A DNA stretch of 64,000 bases, taken from positions 1 through 64,000 of the forward strand of contig NZ_JAMRXH010000002.1 in NCBI RefSeq assembly GCF_023740735.1. Direction: 5' to 3'. Positions within the stretch are counted from its first letter, which is position 1. Each line of letters opens with the position of its first letter. The notes beneath the pieces were generated by a model that was not told where the DNA came from, searched no databases, and worked only from the letters and a program-made list of their open reading frames with translations. Below are positions 52,895 to 60,104 of this stretch, one piece after another. This stretch comes from Nocardia sp. CDC159 (GTDB lineage Bacteria > Actinomycetota > Actinomycetes > Mycobacteriales > Mycobacteriaceae). Position numbers and translations under genes: made by a program.

Positions 52895-53244
52895 GCGGCC
52901 TCGTATCGCAGTCGGACCCGGCAGCTTTCGCCGCGGTCGGTGCGCACGATGGCGGTGACCAGGTTGCCGTTTCGGCCGAGTTCGACCGCGAGTCGATCCC
53001 CGGGCAGCACCGCATCGGAGAACTTCGCCATCTCCACGACCGTCGCCGCGGTGGCGGCGATTCCGCTCGCCCGCGCCGCGCGATCGACCATGTCGAGCAG
53101 ACAGACTCCCGGCACGACGGGACGGTCGGGAAAGTGTCCGGCGAACACCGCGGAATCGGGGTCCACGACGGTCACCACCCCGACCGGGCTCACCTCGCCG
53201 AAGCGCCAGTCGAACGGCCTCAGCAGGTCCGGATCAGTGCGCAT
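52891..53244 (-). CDS. Hotdog dehydratase subunit retaining the catalytic His
   Basis: 117 residues from an ATG at 53244 (GAAGG nine bases upstream), overlapping the preceding gene by 25 bases. The core AGHFPDRPVVPGVCLLDMV keeps the FabZ His in GHFP, but the catalytic Glu position, 14 residues later, is Asp. It lacks the PHRxPxLLVD opening that its partner has. Together with the gene at 52484 it would complete a dehydratase site. The protein is short for FabZ (usually 140-150 residues), consistent with a specialised subunit. Its place between the chain-length factor and the ketoreductase supports a role in the reducing type II PKS. Confidence 0.82.
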   Translation of the reverse strand: MRTDPDLLRPFDWRFGEVSPVGVVTVVDPDSAVFAGHFPDRPVVPGVCLLDMVDRAARASGIAATAATVVEMAKFSDAVLPGDRLAVELGRNGNLVTAIVRTDRGESCRVRLRYEAA

Positions 53245-54251
53245 CCCACCCGTCCTTCGTCATCGGTAGAGGTCACCGCGGCGATCCGGCCCGGCTCACC
53301 CGCGTCCACGAGCAGTTCGACGAGTTGGAACCCGGCCGAGACCGCCCGGGTGTCGCCGAGTGCGTCCACCCCCGCGCTCGCCAACGCGACATCGCCGAAA
53401 ACATCTGCGATGGCGTCCAATTCGTTGTCCCCTCGCTCACCGACGTTGGGCGAGGGCGCCACCATTCGGACGTCCCGGGCCTCGACGCCGGCTCGCAGCA
53501 ACGCGCGGCGCAGACAGTCCGACAGCGCGGTTCGCAGCGCATCGGGGGCGTAGACCCCGAATTCGATGGCCAGCAGTTCGGCCAGGGGCGCGCGTCCGGC
53601 GCCGACGATGTCGGCGGACTCCAGCAGGAAGACCACACAGCCCTCCCCGGCCTCGCGTCGCGGCTCGTCGCCCGCCCGGGCCGCTTCGTAGGTCGCGCGG
53701 GCACTACTGCATTCCTCGACCGCACCGCAGATCACCGTGTGCGCGTGGCCGTTCGAGCGCAGCCGCCGCGCGTAGTTCAGGGCCAGCAGAGTGCCGACGT
53801 GGCTGCCGCAGATCGTGGAGTTGGGGCCCTTCAGCCGATGCCAGATCGCGCACTGTCCGGCATGGAAGTTCATCAGATTGACCGGGATCTTGGCCGGTTC
53901 GACGTCATAGGGCTTCGCGCGCGTCCAGGTATCGCGGGTGAAGTCGACGAGGGCCTGGACGCTGTCGCTGGTGCCGAGCACGAGACCGATCTCGGCATCG
54001 GAGTCGGCCGCGCGCACCTGCCTGCCGAGTCCATTGCGTTCGAGCAGCTGACCCACGGTGGCGACGGCCAGACCCGTGGCCCGGTCCATCGAGCGAGTCC
54101 CCTTCTTGCCCAACGCCTCTCGGATGTCGAAGTCGACGACCCGGCGCGGGCCCGCAGCCGCCGCCATGCCGCGCCGCAGCGATCGCGCGTGGTCCTCGGC
54201 GGTGCGCCCCAGCGGCGAATGTGTGTCCCACGCGGTGATCACGGTGTTCAC
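53220..54251 (-). CDS. Chain-length-factor-like ketosynthase partner (inactive KS)
   Basis: 343 residues from a GTG at 54251 that overlaps the ketosynthase stop (GTGA). The fold is ketosynthase-like, but alignment to the neighbouring KS shows none of the catalytic triad. The active Cys position in TACAAG becomes His in GSHVG, the AHGTGT block becomes PSPNVGERGD, and the GHSMGA block becomes GDTRAVSAG. It is shorter than a usual KS-beta (about 400 residues). Coupled directly to the active KS, it should form the KS-CLF heterodimer that sets chain length in a type II PKS. A remote alternative is an unrelated thiolase-fold protein, but context argues against it. Confidence 0.82.
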   Translation of the reverse strand: MNTVITAWDTHSPLGRTAEDHARSLRRGMAAAAGPRRVVDFDIREALGKKGTRSMDRATGLAVATVGQLLERNGLGRQVRAADSDAEIGLVLGTSDSVQALVDFTRDTWTRAKPYDVEPAKIPVNLMNFHAGQCAIWHRLKGPNSTICGSHVGTLLALNYARRLRSNGHAHTVICGAVEECSSARATYEAARAGDEPRREAGEGCVVFLLESADIVGAGRAPLAELLAIEFGVYAPDALRTALSDCLRRALLRAGVEARDVRMVAPSPNVGERGDNELDAIADVFGDVALASAGVDALGDTRAVSAGFQLVELLVDAGEPGRIAAVTSTDDEGRVGCALIRTC

Positions 54252-55774
54252 GAGTACCTACCCAGGATGAGGACGGCGTTGTTGCCGCCGAATGCCAATG
54301 CGTTGTTCTGCACGATCCGCAGGTCGGCCTCTCGCGCGTGATTCGGCACGCAGTCGATGCCGATATCCGGATCGGGTTCGACGTGATTGATGGTCGGCGG
54401 AATGAATCCGTCCTGTAGGGCCACCGCACATGCCGCCGCGGCGAGCGCACTGGCCGCGCCCATGGAATGGCCCAGCATCGATTTGACCGAGATGGTCGGC
54501 GGCGGGGAGTCGCCGAACACCTGGCGAATCGCCGCCACCTCGGTGAGGTCGTTGGCCTTGGTCCCGGTGCCGTGCGCGGAGATGAAGTCCACCTGCGCCG
54601 GGGTGATTCCCGCGTGCGCGTGCGAGCGGGCCATGCAGCGCGCCACGCTGTCCTGCTCCGGCGCCACCGGATGATGCGCATCGCACGACAGGCCGTAGCC
54701 GAGCACCTCCGCGTAGATGCGGGCACCGCGGGCCAGCGCCGACTCCAGCGTTTCCAGAACCAGCACACCGCTTCCCTCCCCGGTGAGGATTCCGTGCCGA
54801 TTGCGGTCGAACGGCTGGCAGACCTCGGGTGCGATGGTGCCCAGACGGTAGAAGCCGACGAATGTGCTGCGCACCAACGCATCCACACCGCCGCAGATCG
54901 CCAGCTCGGCCTCCCCACCGGCGACCGCGTCGAAGCCGTAGCCGATGGCGTAGTTCCCGGCCGCGCATGCGGTGGGGATCGTGACCGCCTCGGTGGTGGT
55001 GAACTCGAGTTCGCGAGCGACCTCGACCGAGAGCCTGCTCGATTGGGCGCGCCACGCACCGTACGGATCGACCTTGTCGCTTCCGGTGGCCACCTGATGC
55101 TCGACCTGCAGGTCCACCTCCTTGCTCTCCCCGTTGGTCGTGCCGACGGAGATCACCGAGCGGAGTTCCCGCGCCGCCTCCGGCGAGATCCCGGCGTCGT
55201 CGAGCGCCAGGCGCGCACCGGCGACGGCTAGCTGGGTGGCCCGGCCCATTTCTCCCGGCGGCAACCGGTGTATGTATGCGGCCGGATCGAAATCGCGCAC
55301 CTCGCACGCGTTGGTGTATTCGAATCCGTTGGTGTCGAACGCGGTGATCGGGCTGACCCCGGATCGCCCGGCCCGCAGTGCGCGCGTGAACTCCTGCGCG
55401 CCGATGCCGATGCTGCTGATCACACCGAGGCCGGTGATCACCACGCGGCGCCGGGGAGCCGGATCGGACGCGGCCGTTCCCGTGGCGACCGACACCGCGA
55501 CCGCCGCCTGTTCGGTCTTTCCGGATTTCTCCGCCAGCGCCTCGGCGACGATAGCGTAGGTTTTCGCCAGCGAGACCATATCGACCAGGCGCTCCTGGTC
55601 GATCGTTATCTCGAAACTCCGTTCCAGCGCCGCCAGGATTTCGATGCCCTGCAGCGAATCGGCGTCGTGATCCTCTCGGAAGTCGTCCTCCCACCCGATT
55701 TCCTCGGCGTCCACTTCCAAAATCCTGGCGGCAATGTTCCGAATCTCGTCGCGCACGCCCTCGTCTATTTTCAT
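54248..55774 (-). CDS. ACP-ketosynthase fusion protein
   Basis: 508 residues from the ATG at 55774, with GAAGG nine bases upstream. Residues 1-85 are an acyl carrier protein with the phosphopantetheine site DADSLQG (Ser40). A 25-residue Ala-rich linker follows, then from about residue 108 a full FabF-type ketosynthase (RRRVVITGLGVISSIG). The catalytic residues are all present: Cys in PTACAAG (~269), His in AHGTGT (~401), His in GHSMGA (~436). It condenses malonyl units on the ACP with its CLF partner at 53220. No separate ACP gene was found in the cluster, so the fused ACP is the likely carrier from which the starter C domain takes the acyl chain. The ACP-KS fusion is unusual for a type II system. 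Confidence 0.9.
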   Translation of the reverse strand: MKIDEGVRDEIRNIAARILEVDAEEIGWEDDFREDHDADSLQGIEILAALERSFEITIDQERLVDMVSLAKTYAIVAEALAEKSGKTEQAAVAVSVATGTAASDPAPRRRVVITGLGVISSIGIGAQEFTRALRAGRSGVSPITAFDTNGFEYTNACEVRDFDPAAYIHRLPPGEMGRATQLAVAGARLALDDAGISPEAARELRSVISVGTTNGESKEVDLQVEHQVATGSDKVDPYGAWRAQSSRLSVEVARELEFTTTEAVTIPTACAAGNYAIGYGFDAVAGGEAELAICGGVDALVRSTFVGFYRLGTIAPEVCQPFDRNRHGILTGEGSGVLVLETLESALARGARIYAEVLGYGLSCDAHHPVAPEQDSVARCMARSHAHAGITPAQVDFISAHGTGTKANDLTEVAAIRQVFGDSPPPTISVKSMLGHSMGAASALAAAACAVALQDGFIPPTINHVEPDPDIGIDCVPNHAREADLRIVQNNALAFGGNNAVLILGRYS

Positions 55775-55992
55775 GCCGATCACCTTCGAAGCATTGGCGA
55801 ATTCATTGCGGCTCCCCGTGAGAAACCCTCCCGCTGGGAGGCTATCCATCCCCGCCCGATCCGGCCACGATCCAGGAAAGATCGGCGACAGAACTGAAAG
55901 AAACAGGTCACAGGCTTTGGCCGGTGGCGTCGACACCACAAACCTGTTACTCGTCCGGGTAGCACGGCCCGGCGCGGACGAGGGAGGGTCTG
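55775..55992. promoter_or_regulatory. Divergent promoter region of the main operon
   Basis: 218 bases between the ACP-KS start (minus) and the flavoprotein start (plus). It contains a CCTCCC-GCT-GGGAGG hairpin (55827-55841), which would lie in the ACP-KS leader RNA. It also holds a near-perfect palindrome GTGGCGTCGACACCAC (55924-55939, mismatched only at one symmetric pair), close to the plus-strand gene. The roughly 30-kb minus-strand operon should start here. No clear -10/-35 pair could be fixed. Confidence 0.55.
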
Positions 55993-57567
55993 ATGAGCGA
56001 TCGGGACGACTGGGGGGCGATCGTCATCGGTTCGGGGCTCGGGGGACTCACCACGGCGGCCTATCTGGCGGCGAACGGGGTGCGCCCGCTGGTCCTCGAA
56101 CAGGCCGACCGCGTGGGCGGCTGCAGTCACGTGTTCCGCCGGAAGCGGGTGTGGGAGTTCGACGTCGGTGTGCACTATGTCGGCGAGGTGCACGGCGAGG
56201 GCACGATCGGGCTGGTGCTGAGCGGCCTGGGTCTGGACAAGCGGATCGAGTTCCTGCCGATGGACCGTGACGGATTCGACACGCTCGTCTTCCCCGACCT
56301 GACGTTCGCGGTGCCGGCCGGGTGGGATGCGTATCTGCGGCGTCTGACCGACACCTTCCCCGCCCAGGAGAACGGGTTGCGGCTGTGCGTGGACATGATG
56401 CGCGAACGGATGGGGGGATTCCCGCTGGCGCAGGCGTTCGATATCGCCGAGCTCGGGCCGGACGCGCGCGCGGTGCTCGCCGCCCAGAGCGCCGACTACG
56501 GCGTGCCGCCCTCCCGGGCGCCGATTGCCGCGCACGGCATGGTCATCGGCCACTACCTGTCCCAGGGGGCGTTCTATCCCAGGGGTGGCGGGCAGGTGTT
56601 CGCCGGACACCTCCTCGACGTCGTCACCAGCCACGGCGGTGCCGTGCGCATCCGGGCGCGGGTCGAGCGAATCCTCACCGCCGGTGGTCGGGCGGTGGGT
56701 GTCGCACTGAGCGACGGTACGGAGTTCCGCGCACCCATCGTGGTCTCGAATGCCGACCTGAAGCAGACCTATCGGCAGCTCCTCGACACGGAACGGGTCG
56801 CGGCCGCGACCCGCGCCCGGGTCGAGGACCTGCGCATGTCGGCGCCGATGTTCACCGTCTACCTCGGACTGGATGTGGACCTGAGCGAGCTGATACCGAA
56901 CACGAACTATTGGACCCATCCGGATTTCGATATCGAGCGCGTATACCGAATCGATTCGCGGCGCGAACTTCCCGCGGAGCTGTCGCTGTTCATCAGCTCG
57001 TCCTCGCGCAAGGATCCGGGCAACCCGCGCGTCGCCCCACCCGGGCACTCCACCCTGGAAATCATGGCGGTATCACCGACGGGCCGCGATTTCTGGGGCT
57101 TGACGGAAGACGTGGCGAACGATAATCGATACCGCCGCGATCCCCAATATCGCAGCGCCAAACACAGGCTCGCGACAGCCCTCATCGAACAAGCGGAGAA
57201 GTATATTCCGGATATCCGCGGGCATATCGTTTACCAGGAAGCGGCGACACCGCTCACGCACCGGCGTTACACCCTGTCCTCGGAGGGCTGCTGCTATGGC
57301 ATCGCGCTGGCGGCGGGCCAGTTCGGCCCCGACCGCCCGACACCTCGCACCGAGATATCCGGCCTGTTCCTGACCGGATCGAACACCACATCCGGGCCCG
57401 GCATCGGCGGCACCATGGGTAGTGGCCTGCACACCGCGAGCATCGTGCTGCAACGCGATCTGCGCGAGGAGATTCTCGCCGGCCGGGTATTCACCGATAC
57501 CAGCAAGCTCACCGCGGGCGGGCCGGACTGGGATCCGCTCGAGGCCTGCCGTAAAAATTCCGTATAG
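55993..57567 (+). CDS. Phytoene-desaturase-like FAD oxidoreductase
   Basis: 524 residues, with GAGGGAGG before the ATG. The N-terminal dinucleotide fold GSGLGGLTTAAYLAANG is followed by EQADRVGGCSHVF, and the C-terminal GLFLTGSNTTSGPGIGGTMGSG is the CrtI/CRTISO/RetSat-type FAD-closing motif. Family members desaturate or isomerise polyenes. No carotenoid genes are nearby. Homologous desaturases occur in cinnamoyl-lipid lipopeptide clusters (skyllamycin, WS9326A types), where they are thought to oxidise the cyclised polyene to an arene. It is divergent from the reducing type II PKS operon, so modification of the polyene acyl starter is the most likely role; the exact reaction is inference. Confidence 0.85.
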   Translation: MSDRDDWGAIVIGSGLGGLTTAAYLAANGVRPLVLEQADRVGGCSHVFRRKRVWEFDVGVHYVGEVHGEGTIGLVLSGLGLDKRIEFLPMDRDGFDTLVFPDLTFAVPAGWDAYLRRLTDTFPAQENGLRLCVDMMRERMGGFPLAQAFDIAELGPDARAVLAAQSADYGVPPSRAPIAAHGMVIGHYLSQGAFYPRGGGQVFAGHLLDVVTSHGGAVRIRARVERILTAGGRAVGVALSDGTEFRAPIVVSNADLKQTYRQLLDTERVAAATRARVEDLRMSAPMFTVYLGLDVDLSELIPNTNYWTHPDFDIERVYRIDSRRELPAELSLFISSSSRKDPGNPRVAPPGHSTLEIMAVSPTGRDFWGLTEDVANDNRYRRDPQYRSAKHRLATALIEQAEKYIPDIRGHIVYQEAATPLTHRRYTLSSEGCCYGIALAAGQFGPDRPTPRTEISGLFLTGSNTTSGPGIGGTMGSGLHTASIVLQRDLREEILAGRVFTDTSKLTAGGPDWDPLEACRKNSV

Positions 57568-57650
57568 ACGGCAAATTCCCGAGCCGCCGCCCCCTTGTCC
57601 GGCGTCGGGGCCCGTTGTTAGCCTCTGGCACGCAGGAATTCGACCGGATA

Positions 57651-58211
57651 ATGGGACAGATCGTGTTCTTCGATTCGAGTAACGATGTCAAATTCGTACG
57701 TTGGCCCGCCGAAAACGAAATGCGCAGGTATTGCCGGATGCACAACATTCCGTGCCTCCTCGTGGTGGAGGGCGGCGTGGAACCCCCGGTTTGCGACGAC
57801 CCCTGTGAGGACTGGGTCCGGACGCCGATATCGCACTCGGACCTGGAAGCACGGGTTGCCGCCCTCCGGCATCGCGCCTACGGGCGGCAGGCACCCACTG
57901 TCGACGCCGCCGGCACGGTTCATTTCGGACGGAAAACAGTCGGCCTGTCGACCATCCAGGCAGAATTAATGGAGCTGTTGGTCGAGAGTTATCGAGATGT
58001 GGTCTATCGATCCGAACTGACCCAACGACTCGCGGAAAGCAGCCAGGGCGATGCGACCCGCAATTCGCTGGATCTGCACATCATGCGGCTGCGCAAGCGA
58101 TTGACCCCGGTACAGCTGGTGATCCGAACCGTATGGGGTCGTGGTTATCGACTCGAACCGCAGATAAGAATTCCCATTCCCGCCGATAGATTGAATTCAC
58201 GGGTGAGTTGA
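57651..58211 (+). CDS. OmpR/PhoB-type winged-helix regulator with degenerate receiver
   Basis: 186 residues from the ATG at 57651; a TTG at 57615 would add 12. Residues ~92-175 form an OmpR/PhoB-type DNA-binding domain (LSTIQAELMELLVESYRDVVYRSELTQRL, then LDLHIMRLRKRLTP and RTVWGRGYRLEP). The first ~75 residues resemble a shortened receiver ending in the usual linker (LEARVAALRHRAYG), but no phospho-accepting Asp is recognisable, so it is probably not controlled by a kinase. The malonyl transferase gene starts on the base after its stop. It is likely a pathway-specific regulator. Confidence 0.82.
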   Translation: MGQIVFFDSSNDVKFVRWPAENEMRRYCRMHNIPCLLVVEGGVEPPVCDDPCEDWVRTPISHSDLEARVAALRHRAYGRQAPTVDAAGTVHFGRKTVGLSTIQAELMELLVESYRDVVYRSELTQRLAESSQGDATRNSLDLHIMRLRKRLTPVQLVIRTVWGRGYRLEPQIRIPIPADRLNSRVS

Positions 58212-59174
58212 ATGACATCCACAGAATGTTCGCAGGTGGCCCTCATATTTCCGGGCCAGGGCACGCAACAGGCCGGTATGGGCCGGATCTGGCGCGAAAC
58301 GCCGTCGTGGCGACTGGTGAGCCAGCTGTCCGAGCTCACCGGGCACGACATCGCCGAACTGCTCACCGACCGTTCCGCCGAAGACCTGCGCCGCACGGAT
58401 CTGGCTCAGCTGGCCCTCTTCTCGATCTGCGCGCTGGCGCTGGACGCCCTGACATCGGTCATCGAGCCGCGACCCGTCGCATTCGCCGGGCACAGCCTCG
58501 GCGAATACAGCGCCCTGTGCGCTGCGGGCGCTCTCTCGCTCGCCGACGGCGCGCGCCTGGTCCAGGTGCGGGGTCGTGCCATGCGGGAGGCCGCCGAGGA
58601 GCAGGCGGGCACGATGGGAGTCCTGGTCGGGCAGGATCTGCACGCGGTCCAGGCCGTGGTCGACGCGGTGCGCACGCGCGGCCACGGCCTGTGGTTCGCG
58701 AACTTCAACGGCCCTGGCCAGCACGTGCTGTCGGGCACGGTCGAGGGCGTCGCGGCGGCCGCCGAACTCGCCGGTGCGGCCGGATACAAGTTCATCGACA
58801 TCCCGGTCGGCGGCGCATTCCACAGCCCGATGATGGCCGCCGCCGTCCCCGCGCTCGACAAGGCGCTCGCCGCGGCCGATTTCGCGCCCACGCACGGGCC
58901 GGTGGTGGCCAATGTGGATGCCGCCGTCCATACCAAGGGCGGGGTGTGGCCCGGCCTGCTCGCACGGCAGCTGACCCATCCGGTGCAGTGGGAGCGAACC
59001 GTCCGAACCCTCGCCGACGATCTGTCCTGCCGCAGGCTGATCGAGATCGGCCCCAAGCGAACCCTCGCCGGGATGGTGCGGCGCATCGCCCCCGAGGTCG
59101 AGGTCGTCAGCGTCGGCGGCCCGGCCGACATCGAGCGGTTGGCCGGGCGCGGCCGGGCCGCCGATCACGCGTGA
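58212..59174 (+). CDS. FabD-type malonyl-CoA:ACP acyltransferase
   Basis: 320 residues, with the ATG directly adjacent to the regulator's stop, so translation is coupled. Acyltransferase motifs are intact: FPGQGTQQAGM near the start, GHSLGEYSAL with nucleophile Ser95, the Arg motif QVRGRAM, and His204 in GGAFHSPM. This is a free-standing malonyl transferase, supplying malonyl-ACP to the fused ACP-KS system, which lacks its own transferase. Its place inside the cluster rather than in the primary fatty-acid locus supports a dedicated role. Its 3' end overlaps the convergent gene at 59165 by ten bases. Confidence 0.93.
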   Translation: MTSTECSQVALIFPGQGTQQAGMGRIWRETPSWRLVSQLSELTGHDIAELLTDRSAEDLRRTDLAQLALFSICALALDALTSVIEPRPVAFAGHSLGEYSALCAAGALSLADGARLVQVRGRAMREAAEEQAGTMGVLVGQDLHAVQAVVDAVRTRGHGLWFANFNGPGQHVLSGTVEGVAAAAELAGAAGYKFIDIPVGGAFHSPMMAAAVPALDKALAAADFAPTHGPVVANVDAAVHTKGGVWPGLLARQLTHPVQWERTVRTLADDLSCRRLIEIGPKRTLAGMVRRIAPEVEVVSVGGPADIERLAGRGRAADHA

Positions 59175-59824
59175 TCGGCCTCGGCCAGCCTGCCCATATA
59201 CTCCGCGGTCTCCGCTTGCCTGCCCGAGCCGCCCTGGGCGAAGTGGCAGCGCACCCGGTCGCGCGTTTCCGCGTCCTGCTCCTGGCTGAGTTTGAACATC
59301 GCCTCGGCGCGGGTGATCGTGAGCCGGAACGCGCCGACGCCACCAATTATTCGGCGGAAGTAGTCGAGCGAGTCGGACATGTCCCAGCCGTAACCGAATT
59401 CGGCCTCGAGGTTCCGTACGGTGGTTTGCACCACGGACAGGGTTTCCTCCTCGGACTCGATCCTGTGGATTACCCCACGAATCTGCGCGGCGGTGAAATT
59501 CCAGGTCGGTGCCGCGGGAGTGAACCGGTAGACGGTCGGCGAGACGTAGGCGTTCGGTCCCGCGAAGCTCAGCACGGCGGGCATCGACGCCCGCAGGGCC
59601 TTCCACTGGGGATTCGCGCGATTCATATGCCCCAGCAATGTCGCCCCCGTCAATTCGGTGGGCGGATCGGCGAGCAGGTCCGGGTCCGGAACGACCGGCA
59701 GATGCGTCGCGTAGGGGCCGTCCGCGTCGGCGCCGTTGGTCATGAACAATGCCAATGGATTTCGGCGCATCAACTCGAGAATCCACGTCGAATCGGGTTC
59801 TCGATACATTCGAGGTACGAACAT
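59165..59824 (-). CDS. PaiB-fold protein, probable KtzT-like haem piperazate synthase
   Basis: 219 residues from the ATG at 59824 (a GTG at 59833 is possible). The whole sequence fits the PaiB/FMN-binding split-barrel family: MYREPDSTWILELMRRNPLALFMT at the N-terminus, ATHLPVVP, GHMNRANPQW and AYVSPTVYRF. By name alone it would be called a negative transcriptional regulator, but it has no helix-turn-helix. KtzT, the haem enzyme that joins N5 and N-alpha of N5-hydroxyornithine to give piperazate in kutzneride biosynthesis, belongs to this fold family and has a similar length. With three piperazate-type A domains and an N-hydroxylase in the cluster, that function is strongly favoured. It follows MbtH by 35 bases. 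Confidence 0.82.
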   Translation of the reverse strand: MFVPRMYREPDSTWILELMRRNPLALFMTNGADADGPYATHLPVVPDPDLLADPPTELTGATLLGHMNRANPQWKALRASMPAVLSFAGPNAYVSPTVYRFTPAAPTWNFTAAQIRGVIHRIESEEETLSVVQTTVRNLEAEFGYGWDMSDSLDYFRRIIGGVGAFRLTITRAEAMFKLSQEQDAETRDRVRCHFAQGGSGRQAETAEYMGRLAEADHA

Positions 59825-59859
59825 CACAACCACGTTTTCCAGAAGATCTCGCGACGGCG

Positions 59860-60075
59860 CTAGTCGGCCGCCATGGCCTCGCGCAGGGTCCTGGGACGCA
59901 TATCGGTCCAGTTCTGCTCGACATAATCCACGCACTCGTTCCGGGCGGCCTCGCCGAACACCACCCGCCATCCCGCGGGGATCTCGGCGAAGCTCGGCCA
60001 CAGCGAATGCTGATCCTCGTCGTTGACCAGCACGTAGAAGCGACCGTCCTCGTCGTCGAAGGGGTTGGTGCTCAC
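59860..60075 (-). CDS. MbtH-like NRPS chaperone
   Basis: 71 residues from a GTG at 60075 with GGAGAAAG upstream; the longer open frame is not the gene. The MbtH signature is complete: [34 protein letters not shown] and [13 protein letters not shown], including the conserved Trp residues. These small proteins bind the N-terminal part of A domains and are often required for adenylation activity or solubility. It lies between the StrR-like regulator and the KtzT-like gene, and is the only MbtH seen in the window, so it probably serves the two large NRPSs and perhaps the left-hand NRPS too. Confidence 0.96.
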   Translation of the reverse strand: MSTNPFDDEDGRFYVLVNDEDQHSLWPSFAEIPAGWRVVFGEAARNECVDYVEQNWTDMRPRTLREAMAAD

Positions 60076-60104
60076 TGTCTTTCTCCTTAGCTGTCGAAAC
60101 GTCC

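Noticed and set aside
59165..59824. Transcriptional repressor (PaiB) function
   Set aside because: No DNA-binding domain is visible and the cluster context fits the KtzT enzyme.
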